From positions 1 through 44,075 of the forward strand of contig JAFAFP010000105.1 of NCBI GenBank assembly GCA_023423415.1: 44,075 nucleotides of DNA, given 5' to 3'. Source of the DNA: Pseudomonadota bacterium (GTDB lineage: Bacteria > Pseudomonadota > Alphaproteobacteria > Rhizobiales > Xanthobacteraceae). Made by a program: the position numbers and the translations under genes. Positions 15,148-23,795 of the stretch are shown here, one piece after another. A model generated the notes under the pieces. That model was not told where the DNA came from. It saw nothing but the letters and a program-made list of their open reading frames with translations, and searched no databases. Positions within the stretch are counted from its first letter, which is position 1. Every line of letters begins with the position of its first letter.

Positions 15148-16194
15148 ATGCGTCCTGAAGACCTGCTTTTTCCCACGCCATCCGGCGTCTGCTGCAAGCC
15201 CGGAGGCTTTTACATCGACCCGACCCGGCCGGTCGAGAAGGCTCTGATCACACATGGGCATTCCGACCATGCACGGGCCGGCCACGGCAAGGTGCTGGCG
15301 ACGCAGGAAACGCTCGACATCATGCGCCTGCGCTATGGCGACAACTTCGCGGGTTCCACACAGGCCATCCGCTATGGCGAAACCGTCACCCTGAACGGCG
15401 TGACCACGACCTTCCATCCGGCCGGGCATGTGCTCGGTTCCGCGCAGATCGCGGTCGAGCAAAACGGCTGCCGTATCGTTGCCTCCGGCGATTACAAGGA
15501 CGTGCCCGATCCCACCTGCGCGCCGTTCGAACTCGTCAAATGCGACGTCTTCATCACCGAGGCGACCTTCGGTCTACCGGTTTTCCGCCATCCGGACCCG
15601 GACGAGGAGATCGCCAAGCTGCTGCATTCGGTCTCGCTGTTTCGCGATCGCGCCCATCTCGTCGGCGCCTATTCGCTCGGCAAGGCGCAGCGGGTGATCG
15701 CGCTGATCCGCAAGGCCGGTTATCGCGAGCCGATCTACCTGCACGGGGCGATGGAGACACTGTCGCGCTATTATCAGCAGCGCGGCATCGATCTCGGCGA
15801 ACTGGTGCTGGTGCGCGAAACGAAGAAGGCAGAGCTTGCGAGCACGATCACACTTTGTCCGCCTTCGGCGCTGAAGGAGGTCTGGTCGCGCCGTTTCCCC
15901 GATCCCGTCACCTGCTATGCCTCCGGCTGGATGCGCGTACGTGCCCGCGCGCGGCAAAGCCTCGTGCAATTACCACTGGTGATTTCCGACCATGCTGACT
16001 GGGATGGCCTGCGTGCGACCGTCATCGCCACCGGCGCGAGCGAGGTCTGGGTCACGCATGGACAGGAGGATGCACTCGTTCACTGGTGCGAGACAAAGGG
16101 GCTGAAGGCACGTCCGCTCGATATCGTCGGCTATGGCGATGAAGACGAAAGCGACGGCGTGTCCGACGAAGGCGAAGCAGGCAACCCTGCATGA
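15148..16194 (+). CDS. ligase-associated DNA damage response exonuclease (MBL fold)
   Basis: A metallo-beta-lactamase/beta-CASP nuclease of 348 residues, related to SNM1/Pso2-type enzymes. The metal site is I-T-H-G-H-S-D-H-A-R at 34-43 (HxHxDH), followed by G-H-V-L-G-S-A-Q and G-D-Y-K-D; the C-terminal region has L-V-I-S-D-H-A-D-W and W-V-T-H-G-Q. I chose ATG 15148 because members of the family begin M-R-P-E-D-L-L; the open frame extends to 15091, overlapping the divergent methyltransferase start. It is the first gene of the rightward operon and overlaps the ligase by four bases (ATGA), so the two are coupled. Confidence 0.93.
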   Translation: MRPEDLLFPTPSGVCCKPGGFYIDPTRPVEKALITHGHSDHARAGHGKVLATQETLDIMRLRYGDNFAGSTQAIRYGETVTLNGVTTTFHPAGHVLGSAQIAVEQNGCRIVASGDYKDVPDPTCAPFELVKCDVFITEATFGLPVFRHPDPDEEIAKLLHSVSLFRDRAHLVGAYSLGKAQRVIALIRKAGYREPIYLHGAMETLSRYYQQRGIDLGELVLVRETKKAELASTITLCPPSALKEVWSRRFPDPVTCYASGWMRVRARARQSLVQLPLVISDHADWDGLRATVIATGASEVWVTHGQEDALVHWCETKGLKARPLDIVGYGDEDESDGVSDEGEAGNPA

Positions 16195-17861
16195 ACCGTT
16201 TCGCCGAATTACTCGACCGCCTCGCCTACGAGCCCGGCCGCAACAACAAGCTACGCCTCATGACGGACTATTTCCGTCACACGCCCGATCCCGAACGCGG
16301 CTATGCGCTCGCTGCGCTCACCGGCAGCCTCACCTTCCAATACGCCAAGCCCGGCATGATCCGCGGTCTGATTACCGAGCGCGCCGACCCGGTGTTGTTC
16401 GCCCTGTCACGTGATTTTGTCGGCGACACATCGGAAACGATCGCGCTGATGTGGCCGGTGCCGGACGCGCGCGCCAACTACATCCCGTCCATCAGCGACG
16501 TGGTCACGACGCTGAACACGCTCGGCAAGGCGCAGCTTCCCGCACAGATCGCGCGATGGCTCGATGCGCTCGACGAGATCGGCCGCTGGGCGTTGCTCAA
16601 ACTGGTTACGGGCGCGCTACGCGTCGGCGTCTCGGCGCGTCTTGCCAAGACGGCAGCGGCGGCACTCGGCGACAAGGACGTCACCGACATCGAATTGATG
16701 TGGTCGGGCCTTGAGCCGCCCTATTCCGATCTGTTCGCCTGGCTGGAAGGTCGCGGCGACAAGCCATCGACCACCGACCCGGCACCGTTCCGCCCCGCCA
16801 TGCTCGCGCATGCGATCGAGGACAGCGATTTCGACAAACTCGATTCCGCCGACTTCATGGCCGAATGGAAATGGGACGGCATTCGCGTGCAAGCGTCCGC
16901 CGGTGTGAACGAACATGGCGGTCGTGTTGTCCGCATGTATTCGCGCACCGGCGAAGACATATCAAAAAGCTTTCCCGATCTTCTGGAATCGCTGAACTTC
17001 AACGGCTCGCTGGACGGCGAATTGCTGATCCTGCGCGACAATCGCGTGCAGAGCTTCAACATCCTGCAACAACGGCTGAACCGCAAAGTCGTGACACCGA
17101 AATTGCTGCTCGAATATCCCGCGCATCTGCGGGCCTATGATCTTCTGGTCGATGGACACGAAGACTTGCGCGAGTTGCCGTTCCAAGAACGGCGCAAGCG
17201 GTTGCAGGCTTTCATCGCGCGCCACGCTCATCCTCGGTTGGATCTCTCACCACTCGTCGAATTCAAAACCTGGCCAGAGCTTGCTGCTGCGCGCGCCGAT
17301 CCCGCATCGGCCGGTGCTGGTGATGACGCAAACGCCGTCGAGGGCATCATGCTGAAACGCAAGGACGCGCCTTACGTACCCGGTCGCCCGAAAGGGCTGT
17401 GGTGGAAGTGGAAACGCGATCCACTCACGGTGGACGCCGTCCTCATGTATGCGCAGCGCGGCAGTGGCAAGCGATCGTCCTATTATTCCGATTACACCTT
17501 CGGCGTCTGGAGCGAAGTCGACGGCGTCGAAACACTGGTGCCGGTCGGCAAAGCCTATTTCGGCTTCACCGATGAAGAGCTGCTCAAGATCGACCGCTAT
17601 GTGCGCAACAATACCGTCGAGCGGTTTGGGCCGGTGCGGGCGGTGAAGTACGGTGCCGACGAAGGCCTTGTGCTGGAGGTGGCGTTCGAGGGCCTGCAGC
17701 GCTCGACACGCCACAAGTCTGGTGTCGCCATGCGCTTTCCGCGCATCAATCGCCTGCGCTGGGATAAGCCGCCGCGGGAAGCAGACCGCCTCGAAACCCT
17801 TGAAAACATGCTAGAAGGCGTTGAGCGGAATCGCGGTGCCTTGCAGGCGACCGCACCATAA
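16191..17861 (+). CDS. ATP-dependent DNA ligase, cisplatin-damage-response type
   Basis: A 556-residue ATP-dependent ligase that seals nicks after self-adenylation. The catalytic motif is E-W-K-W-D-G-I-R at 225-232 with K227 as the adenylated lysine. Motif III is L-D-G-E-L; motif IV is around V-E-G-I-M-L-K-R-K; motif V lies in L-W-W-K-W-K-R-D-P. An N-terminal alpha-helical DNA-binding domain covers about 1-200. This is the class associated with the Lhr-like helicase, MBL exonuclease and PdeM, and lacks the polymerase and nuclease domains of LigD. It is the last gene of the rightward repair operon. Confidence 0.93.
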   Translation: MNRFAELLDRLAYEPGRNNKLRLMTDYFRHTPDPERGYALAALTGSLTFQYAKPGMIRGLITERADPVLFALSRDFVGDTSETIALMWPVPDARANYIPSISDVVTTLNTLGKAQLPAQIARWLDALDEIGRWALLKLVTGALRVGVSARLAKTAAAALGDKDVTDIELMWSGLEPPYSDLFAWLEGRGDKPSTTDPAPFRPAMLAHAIEDSDFDKLDSADFMAEWKWDGIRVQASAGVNEHGGRVVRMYSRTGEDISKSFPDLLESLNFNGSLDGELLILRDNRVQSFNILQQRLNRKVVTPKLLLEYPAHLRAYDLLVDGHEDLRELPFQERRKRLQAFIARHAHPRLDLSPLVEFKTWPELAAARADPASAGAGDDANAVEGIMLKRKDAPYVPGRPKGLWWKWKRDPLTVDAVLMYAQRGSGKRSSYYSDYTFGVWSEVDGVETLVPVGKAYFGFTDEELLKIDRYVRNNTVERFGPVRAVKYGADEGLVLEVAFEGLQRSTRHKSGVAMRFPRINRLRWDKPPREADRLETLENMLEGVERNRGALQATAP

Positions 17862-17950
17862 TTAGATGACGTGGCGTTTGGCGGGCCGATAATACCGCTT
17901 TACCATCAACGAGGCTCATGCTCCCGGCGACCATGAGTGTGGAGGCAAGG

Positions 17951-18289
17951 ATGTCGGTTAACGATCCCAAGGTGACCACCGAAGCCAGAGGGTCGTCTGC
18001 GGAAACGCGCGCTCAAGGCAGCGATTCGTTGACCCGCTTTTTCGGCGGCTCGCCGCTCGGCGTGCTCGGGCGGCTGGTGCTGCTGTCGATCCTGATCGGC
18101 TTTGTGATGCATGCCTTCGGCCTCAATCCGTTCAACATCATCGAGAGCATCCGGCACCTGATCGAGACCATCTGGCATCTCGGTTTCGACGCGATCAACT
18201 GGCTGTGGCGCTACTTCCTGCTCGGCGCAGTAATCGTGATCCCGGTCTGGCTGATCATGCGTCTCGTCAACGCGCCGCGGGGGCGTTGA
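17951..18289 (+). CDS. DUF6460-type small membrane protein
   Basis: A 112-residue protein with a disordered cytoplasmic N-terminus (residues 1-30) and two hydrophobic helices, about 42-62 (V-L-G-R-L-V-L-L-S-I-L-I-G-F-V-M) and 84-106 (W-R-Y-F-L-L-G-A-V-I-V-I-P-V-W). The invariant-looking block F-G-G-S-P-L-G-V-L-G-R and the mid segment G-L-N-P-F-N-I-I-E-S match the DUF6460 family as I know it in Rhizobiales. ATG 17951 is chosen because GGAGG at 17941-17945 gives good spacing; ATG 17933 is in frame. No function is known. It stands alone between the ligase and pyrD. Confidence 0.75.
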   Translation: MSVNDPKVTTEARGSSAETRAQGSDSLTRFFGGSPLGVLGRLVLLSILIGFVMHAFGLNPFNIIESIRHLIETIWHLGFDAINWLWRYFLLGAVIVIPVWLIMRLVNAPRGR

Positions 18290-18300
18290 GTATATCATTG

Positions 18301-18409
18301 GTCATTCCGGGGCGCGGACAAGGTCTGCGAACCCGGAACCCAGCTCCAGGAAAATCCAATGTCGTTGGATTCCGGGTTCGCTTGCTTGCGGCAAGGGCCC
18401 GGGAATGAC
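18301..18409. repeat. long intergenic palindrome (109 bp) between convergent genes
   Basis: An extended imperfect hairpin. The outer arms are GTCATTCC and GGAATGAC, inner arms GCGAACCCGGAA and TTCCGGGTTCGC, and the tip TCCAA-TGTCG-TTGGA. The region lies between the ends of the DUF6460 gene and pyrD, so it can act as a bidirectional transcription end. The same word set (ATTCCGGGGCG with CGAACCCGGAA) recurs at 10726-10759, and I recognise it as a widespread repeat of Bradyrhizobium-like genomes. Confidence 0.75.
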
Positions 18410-18415
18410 GGCTCG

Positions 18416-19510
18416 TTAAACCGGCCAGTCCTGCGCGGTGATGTCGGCCGCATCGACGCCGGTGAGATCGGCGAGCGATTGATGCTGGCCCTCCTTGATC
18501 GCGGCGAGCAATCCACGCTTGATCTCCGGCAGCAGCGCGAGCCCCTGAAAAACCAGTGCACTGTACAACTGGATCAGCGTGGCGCCGGCTCTGATCTTGG
18601 CGACCGCTGTTTCGCCCGAATGGATGCCGCCGACGCCAATCACCGGCATCGCACCTTCCAGGCGGACATAGGTTTCCGCCAGCATGCGCGTGGATAGCGG
18701 AAACAGCGGCTTTCCCGACAAGCCGCCCTGTTCGCCGGCTTTCTCGCGTTCACGTAACGATGGCGGACGGCTGATCGTCGTGTTGCCGACGATCATGCCA
18801 TCGACCTTGCGCTGGCGCGCGACGCCGACAATGTCGTCGAGATCGCCCAGCGACAGATCCGGTGCGATCTTCAACAGCAACGGGGTCGGACCGGCATTGG
18901 CCTGCACCCGGTTGCGCGCTTCGATCACCCGCGCCAGGAGATCATCGAGGCTCTTCGCCTCCTGCAGGTTGCGCAGACCGGGCGTGTTCGGCGACGACAC
19001 ATTGACGGTGATGTAGCTGACCACCGGCGCGAATGCTTCGACCAGTCGCACGTAGTCCGCCGCGCGATCCTGTGTGTCGCGGTTGGCGCCGACGTTGATC
19101 GCAACAATGCCGCCCCGGTTGGCACGTGCCGCAAGCCGGCGCAGCACTTCGGCCTCGCCTTGGTTGTTGAAGCCGAGCCGGTTGATCACACCTTCGTCCG
19201 CATCCAGACGAAATAACCGCGGGCGCGGATTGCCGGTTTGAGGGCGCGGCGTGACTGTGCCGGTTTCGACGAACCCAAAGCCAAGACGCAGCAAGGCATC
19301 CGGCACCTCGGCATTCTTGTCGAAGCCCGGCGCCACGCCGACCGGATTAGGAAAATTCAATCCGAAGGCCCGGACACGAAGTCGCGGATCATCGGCCTGG
19401 GGCGGCGGTAGCGGGGTCCATTGTAGGGCGCGCAGCGCCAGCCGGTGCGCATCTTCAGGCTCGAATCGATGAAGGAGAGGACGCGTCAGGCGCTCGAACA
19501 GGCCAATCAC
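18416..19510 (-). CDS. pyrD: dihydroorotate dehydrogenase (quinone), class 2
   Basis: A 364-residue FMN enzyme that oxidises dihydroorotate to orotate in pyrimidine synthesis, passing electrons to membrane quinone. The N-terminal helix (I-G-L-F-E-R-L-T-R-P-L-L-H-R-F) is the membrane-association element of class 2. Signatures are G-V-A-P-G-F-D-K-N-A-E, G-F-V-E-T-G-T-V-T-P-R-P-Q-x-G-N-P-R-P-R-L-F-R, N-R-L-G-F-N-N-Q-G, and the active-site serine in T-V-N-V-S-S-P-N-T-P-G-L-R. The C-terminal V-G-V-G-G-I and Y-S-A-L-V-F-Q-G bind FMN phosphate. It is complete and divergent from the S24 regulator. Confidence 0.97.
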   Translation of the reverse strand: MIGLFERLTRPLLHRFEPEDAHRLALRALQWTPLPPPQADDPRLRVRAFGLNFPNPVGVAPGFDKNAEVPDALLRLGFGFVETGTVTPRPQTGNPRPRLFRLDADEGVINRLGFNNQGEAEVLRRLAARANRGGIVAINVGANRDTQDRAADYVRLVEAFAPVVSYITVNVSSPNTPGLRNLQEAKSLDDLLARVIEARNRVQANAGPTPLLLKIAPDLSLGDLDDIVGVARQRKVDGMIVGNTTISRPPSLREREKAGEQGGLSGKPLFPLSTRMLAETYVRLEGAMPVIGVGGIHSGETAVAKIRAGATLIQLYSALVFQGLALLPEIKRGLLAAIKEGQHQSLADLTGVDAADITAQDWPV

Positions 19511-19614
19511 TGAGGGAAAACTCCAGAAAGAAGGCGGCTGAAATTAGCGATGGAGTCGCCGTCCGACAAGAAACCGCAAGCGAAGACTGGACAGCGCCGG
19601 CAAAAGGCACTAAT

Positions 19615-19632
19615 TCCTACTGAGAGGTAGGA
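19615..19632. promoter_or_regulatory. inverted repeat TCCTAC-N6-GTAGGA, candidate operator
   Basis: A perfect 6-bp inverted repeat with a 6-base spacer, 44 bases upstream of the S24 regulator start and in the shared region with pyrD. Its position fits a self-regulated repressor operator. This is inference from position only. Confidence 0.45.
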
Positions 19633-19676
19633 CAATAGTCTCACCACGCGACCTGTCCACTGTCAGGGCGACCGCT

Positions 19677-20306
19677 ATGCTGACGCATGCTCAGATCTGG
19701 ACTGCCATTGACCGACTCGCCGCGCGCGCTGGCCTCTCGGCGTCGGGCCTCGCCAAGAAGGCCGGGCTCGATCCCACGACATTCAACAAATCGAAGCGCG
19801 TGACGTCCGATGGCCGCGCCCGCTGGCCTTCGACCGAGTCGGTCGCCAAATCGCTGGCTGCCACCGACACCAGTGTCGAGACCTTCATCGCGCTGATTTC
19901 CGAAACCGCCCGCCCGATCACTCAAGGGCTGCCGCTGATCGGTTTCGCGGAGGCCGGTGCGCGGGGCTACTTCGACGATGGCGGTTTCCCGGTCGGCAAG
20001 GGCTGGGACGAGGTCGATGTCCCGGCGCTGAAGGACGAACACGCTTACGCGCTGAAAGTCTCTGGCGACTCCATGCTGCCCGCGTACCGCAAGGGCGACG
20101 TGATTGTGGTGTCGCCCTCCGCCCCCGTTCGCCGCGGCGACCGCGTCGTCGTCAAGACCACCGACGGCGAGGTGATGGTGAAGCAGCTCGGCCGCAAAAC
20201 CGCCAAGACAATCGAGCTGCAGTCGTTCAACCCGAGCCATCCGGATCGCACACTGGCGATGTCCGACGTGGTGTGGGTCGCGCGCATCCTCTGGGTCAGT
20301 CAGTAA
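19677..20306 (+). CDS. LexA-like helix-turn-helix regulator with S24 peptidase domain
   Basis: A 209-residue regulator. The N-terminal HTH covers about 5-60 (L-A-A-R-A-G-L-S-A-S-G-L-A-K-K-A-G-L-D-P-T-T-F-N-K-S). The S24 domain has serine 132 in V-S-G-D-S-M-L-P and lysine 169 in E-V-M-V-K-Q-L, 37 residues apart, the same spacing as the LexA dyad (S119/K156). An Ala-Gly bond at 93-94 (G-F-A-E-A-G) aligns with the LexA cleavage site. So it may self-cleave in response to a signal such as RecA filaments, or may only use the fold. It is not LexA itself, whose HTH differs. The 3' end overlaps the convergent TauE gene by seven bases. Confidence 0.88.
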   Translation: MLTHAQIWTAIDRLAARAGLSASGLAKKAGLDPTTFNKSKRVTSDGRARWPSTESVAKSLAATDTSVETFIALISETARPITQGLPLIGFAEAGARGYFDDGGFPVGKGWDEVDVPALKDEHAYALKVSGDSMLPAYRKGDVIVVSPSAPVRRGDRVVVKTTDGEVMVKQLGRKTAKTIELQSFNPSHPDRTLAMSDVVWVARILWVSQ

Positions 20307-21055
20307 CTGGCCGAGAGCAGTACAAGACCACGCAGGATATAGACCGTGCAAATGGTCAGAATGATCCAGCGCGTGTAACGCCGAAAACCATCGTCGGTCA
20401 TCCGTTCCAGCACATAGGGCGCAAGCGAAGTGCCGACGATCGCCAGCGCTACTGCCGGAATGTAGGACCAGCCGGGAATGGCATCGAGGTGGTCCGCAAA
20501 TGAGCCAAAGTACAGCAAGCGCAGGATATGCGAGAAGCTCTGCGTGACCGCTTTGGTGCCGACCGTGGTCTTCCGGTCGAGCTTGCTCTTCTGAAAAAAC
20601 AGATCAAGAAACAGGCCGCCGACGCCGGCGATCAACTGCACAACCGTCGTAGTCAGCCCGGTAAGAAACGGTACACCGCGGTGCTCGATGTTCGGACGCG
20701 CGGCCTTCGGCAGCAACTCGATCAGAAACGGCAGCACACCGAGCGCGAGATAGACCATCGCCTTGCTTGGCACGAAAGCCAGCCATCGCATCGCCAGAAA
20801 CGCGATCGCAGCACCCAGCACGTAAAGCCAGAAAATCCGCCAGATCACGTAGCGGCGCCACAGTACAGCGCGCCATCCGTTGGCCGCGAGCTGGATCGCG
20901 GAAAACAGCACCATGCCGGTGGTTACGTCGAAAAAAACCAGCAGCACGCCCAGAAGGATCATGCCGCCGGCCATCCCGAAAACGCCGGACAGGAACGACG
21001 TGAAGACGATAGTTCCGGCGACCAGAGCCAGCGAGAGCGGCGTCAGCGCCATCAT
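20300..21055 (-). CDS. TauE/SafE family permease (second copy)
   Basis: A 251-residue polytopic membrane protein with about seven or eight helices. The N-terminal signature is F-L-S-G-V-F-G-M-A-G-G-M-I-L-L-G-V-L; the middle signature is degenerate (A-G-V-G-G-L-F-L-D-L-F-F). It is a different subtype from the 9-kb copy and lacks a TIGR02186 partner. Probable role is transport of sulfur-containing or small organic anions; the substrate is unknown. It starts 12 bases after the lysK stop on the same strand and is likely co-transcribed with it. Confidence 0.85.
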   Translation of the reverse strand: MMALTPLSLALVAGTIVFTSFLSGVFGMAGGMILLGVLLVFFDVTTGMVLFSAIQLAANGWRAVLWRRYVIWRIFWLYVLGAAIAFLAMRWLAFVPSKAMVYLALGVLPFLIELLPKAARPNIEHRGVPFLTGLTTTVVQLIAGVGGLFLDLFFQKSKLDRKTTVGTKAVTQSFSHILRLLYFGSFADHLDAIPGWSYIPAVALAIVGTSLAPYVLERMTDDGFRRYTRWIILTICTVYILRGLVLLSASY

Positions 21056-21067
21056 TATCGTTACGCC

Positions 21068-22690
21068 TCAGGCCGACCGCGCCAGCGCTCCGTCGATCAT
21101 ATCGACCGTATTCTGCAACCCGTAAGCCGCGACAAAGGTGCCGAAGCGCGGGCCTTTCTCCTGCCCGAGCAGCACCTGATACAGCATGTTGAACCACTCG
21201 AGCGACACGCCTGGTTTTCCGTCCTTCGCCGCCTTCTTGTGATCGAGGAACGGGTCGCGCCGGCCGATCTCGTAAACGACATCCTGGATATTCTCGGCGG
21301 TCGATTCTGCCGCAAGGTTCGACAGCGCATCGCGCAGATCGGTGAGCGCCTTGCGATCGTCTGCGTTCGGTTCGCGGAACCGCTTCGTCGGCGCCACGAA
21401 GTCGCGATAATAATTGATCGCATAGCCGACCATCGCGTCGAGCTTCGGATGCGTCTGCGGCGTCACGCCCGGCCGATAGCGGCCGATGAAGCCCCACAGC
21501 GTCTCGGCATTCTCGGCATTCGACGACGACACCAGCGTCAGCATGAGCTGGAAGGTGAGCGGCATATCGGCCTTCGGCGGCTCACCCGAATGGATATGCC
21601 ACACCGGATTGCCGAGCCGCTGCTTGGTATCCTGGCGCTCATAGCCATCGAGAAACTGGAAATATTCGTCGACGTTGCGCGGGATGACGTCGAAATAGAG
21701 CCGCTTCGCTGCCTTCGGCTCGCGGTACATGAACAGCGACAGCGATTCCGGCGAGGCATAGCGCAGCCATTCCTCGATGGTCAGGCCGTTGCCCTTCGAC
21801 TTCGAAATCTTCTGCCCCTTGTCGTCGAGGAACATTTCGTAGTTGAACCCTTCCGGCGGCGTGCCGCCGATGGCGCGATTGATCTGCCCCGACAGCTTCA
21901 CCGAGTCGATCAGGTCCTTGCCGGCCATTTCGTAATCGACACCGAGCGCGTACCAGCGCATCGCCCAGTCCGGCTTCCACTGCAGCTTGCAATGTCCGCC
22001 CGTCACCGGCGTTGTGATGCTCTCCTTGGTGTCCGGGTCTTCGTAGGTGATGGTGCCGGCCGCGGCGTCATGCGCGGTGACAGGCACCTGCAACACGATG
22101 CCGGTCCGCTGCGAAATCGGCAGGAACGGCGAGTAGGTCTGCGCCCGCTCCTCGCGCAGCGACGGCAGCATGACCGCCATCACCTTGTCGAAATTTTTCA
22201 GCACCTGCAGTAGCGCCTGGTCGAAGCGACCGGACGTGTAGCAAGTCGTCGCCGACAAGAACTCGTAGTCAAAGCCGAAGGTATCGAGGAACGAACGCAA
22301 CCGCGCATTGTTGTGTTCGCCGAAGCTCGGATGCGTACCGAACGGGTCGCGCACCTTGGTCAGCGGCTTGCCGAGATCCTGCGACAGCATCTCCTTGTTC
22401 GGCACATTGTCCGGGACTTTTCGCAGCCCGTCCATGTCGTCGGAAAAGGCGATCAGGCGCGTTCTGATCCTGTCATCGGTCAGTACGCGAAAGGCATGGC
22501 GCACCATCGTAGTGCGTGCGACTTCGCCGAAGGTGCCGATATGCGGCAGGCCGGACGGACCATAGCCGGTCGAGAAGATCACCTCGTCCTTCGGCTTCTT
22601 CTTCAGCCGCGCCACGATCTTGCGCGCCTCCTCGAACGGCCAGGCGCCGGATTGTTCGGCAAGGGAACGCAGATCGCTCGCTTCAGTCAC
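21068..22690 (-). CDS. lysK: lysine--tRNA ligase, class I
   Basis: A 540-residue class I lysyl-tRNA synthetase, which charges tRNA-Lys. The HIGH-like motif is G-L-P-H-I-G-T-F-G at 48-56 and the KMSKS-like loop is G-Q-K-I-S-K-S-K-G-N; both identify the Rossmann-fold class I enzyme typical of Rhizobiales and many archaea, not the class II LysS of E. coli. I chose GTG 22690 (V-T-E-A-S-D-L-R-S-L) because GAGAGGA precedes it at correct spacing; the frame opens further to 22738 with a low-complexity Gly/Ala stretch that is unlikely to be translated. Complete. Confidence 0.96.
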   Translation of the reverse strand: MTEASDLRSLAEQSGAWPFEEARKIVARLKKKPKDEVIFSTGYGPSGLPHIGTFGEVARTTMVRHAFRVLTDDRIRTRLIAFSDDMDGLRKVPDNVPNKEMLSQDLGKPLTKVRDPFGTHPSFGEHNNARLRSFLDTFGFDYEFLSATTCYTSGRFDQALLQVLKNFDKVMAVMLPSLREERAQTYSPFLPISQRTGIVLQVPVTAHDAAAGTITYEDPDTKESITTPVTGGHCKLQWKPDWAMRWYALGVDYEMAGKDLIDSVKLSGQINRAIGGTPPEGFNYEMFLDDKGQKISKSKGNGLTIEEWLRYASPESLSLFMYREPKAAKRLYFDVIPRNVDEYFQFLDGYERQDTKQRLGNPVWHIHSGEPPKADMPLTFQLMLTLVSSSNAENAETLWGFIGRYRPGVTPQTHPKLDAMVGYAINYYRDFVAPTKRFREPNADDRKALTDLRDALSNLAAESTAENIQDVVYEIGRRDPFLDHKKAAKDGKPGVSLEWFNMLYQVLLGQEKGPRFGTFVAAYGLQNTVDMIDGALARSA

Positions 22691-22786
22691 AGATATATCC
22701 TCTCCGGCTGCGGACGCCGACGCGCCGCCCGCGCCCACTTATTGCCGACGCTCGCGCGCGTCAATTTTTGCACGCGAATGACGGCG

Positions 22787-23710
22787 TTAAAACGGATTCA
22801 CCGGGAAGTAGCGCAGCCACAGATCGGCGAAGCGCCCCTTTTCCCACAGCCTGTACAGCGCCCAGTTCAGCGCCTGGCGGATGGTCTCGTTGCCCTTGCG
22901 GACGGCAATCCCGACACCCTCGCCGAAGTACCGGCTTTCAAAGAAAGACCCGCCGGCAAAAGCGCAGCAATTCTCCGAGTCTGTGCCGTTGAGCCAGAAC
23001 GACAGCGCGATGCCATCCCCAAAGGCGTAGTCCACCTCGCCGCGGCGCAGCGCATCACGCGCGGCATCGGCTGTGAGATAGGCGACCGGCTGCGCCTCGG
23101 TGAACAATGTCTTCAAAAAGGCTTCGTGGGCGCTGCCGCCGACCACGGCGACTTTCTTTCCTTCGATCTGCTCGGGAGTGAGCTTGGGTGTCGCCAGCTT
23201 GCGGGCTGTCACGAAACGCGCCGGCACCCGGTAATACGGGTCGGTAAAGTCCATGACCTTACGGGTGTCGCCGGTCACAGCGATCGAGGCGATCACCGCC
23301 TCGCCGCGATTTTCGTTCAGCGCCTGCACCAGCGTATCGAAACGGCGCATCTGGATCGTGCAGGTGATCTTGAGTTCCTCGCAGATGAGACGCGCCAGTT
23401 CGACATTAAAGCCGGCCGGATGACCGTCCGGCCCGGCATAGTTGAACGGCGGATAATCCGTTTCGGTCATGAAGCGGATTTGCGAGAGGCGCGACAGGTC
23501 CGGGCGCTCCGGGCGGCGCTTGGGGTCCCAAAAGCCAGGAAACGGCGATGGCGCCGGAGCGATTTCAGCCGGCGGCTGCACGTGGGGCTGCGCCAGGGTC
23601 ACTGCCGGCATCAGCACCAGCAAGGCTGCACTCATGCCTCCGACCGCGGCAGCCGAGATGGAGGCAATTTTTCTATGGTAGCCCGCTAAGGAAATAGGCC
23701 ATACTCGCAT
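22787..23710 (-). CDS. amino-acid-type ABC transporter substrate-binding protein
   Basis: A periplasmic solute-binding protein of about 307 residues (SBP_bac_3 family). It has an N-terminal hydrophobic export signal (I-S-A-A-A-V-G-G-M-S-A-A-L-L-V-L-M-P-A-V-T-L-A-Q), a Pro-rich linker, and the family blocks R-F-M-T-E-T-D-Y-P-P-F-N-Y, G-F-N-V-E-L-A-R-L-I-C, D-T-L-V-Q-A-L-N, D-F-T-D-P-Y-Y, and G-G-S-A-H-E-A-F-L. Two cysteine pairs (L-I-C-E-x5-C near 102-108 and C-C near 241) are present. No permease or ATPase genes are adjacent, so it is an orphan here. ATG 23710 is favoured by the AGAGG upstream; ATGs at 23743 and 23821 are also in frame. Confidence 0.87.
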   Translation of the reverse strand: MRVWPISLAGYHRKIASISAAAVGGMSAALLVLMPAVTLAQPHVQPPAEIAPAPSPFPGFWDPKRRPERPDLSRLSQIRFMTETDYPPFNYAGPDGHPAGFNVELARLICEELKITCTIQMRRFDTLVQALNENRGEAVIASIAVTGDTRKVMDFTDPYYRVPARFVTARKLATPKLTPEQIEGKKVAVVGGSAHEAFLKTLFTEAQPVAYLTADAARDALRRGEVDYAFGDGIALSFWLNGTDSENCCAFAGGSFFESRYFGEGVGIAVRKGNETIRQALNWALYRLWEKGRFADLWLRYFPVNPF

Positions 23711-23795
23711 ATGTTGTTCTGCCTCTGATCCTCGCCTTTTCATCGCGGGGTACTGACACCGTATTAGCATTTGTTTCGGTCGCTGGGGGCGGCCA

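Noticed and set aside
20528..22213. A 561-codon plus-strand ORF opposite TauE and lysK
   Set aside because: Composition is Arg/His/Gln-rich and it spans two real genes on the other strand.
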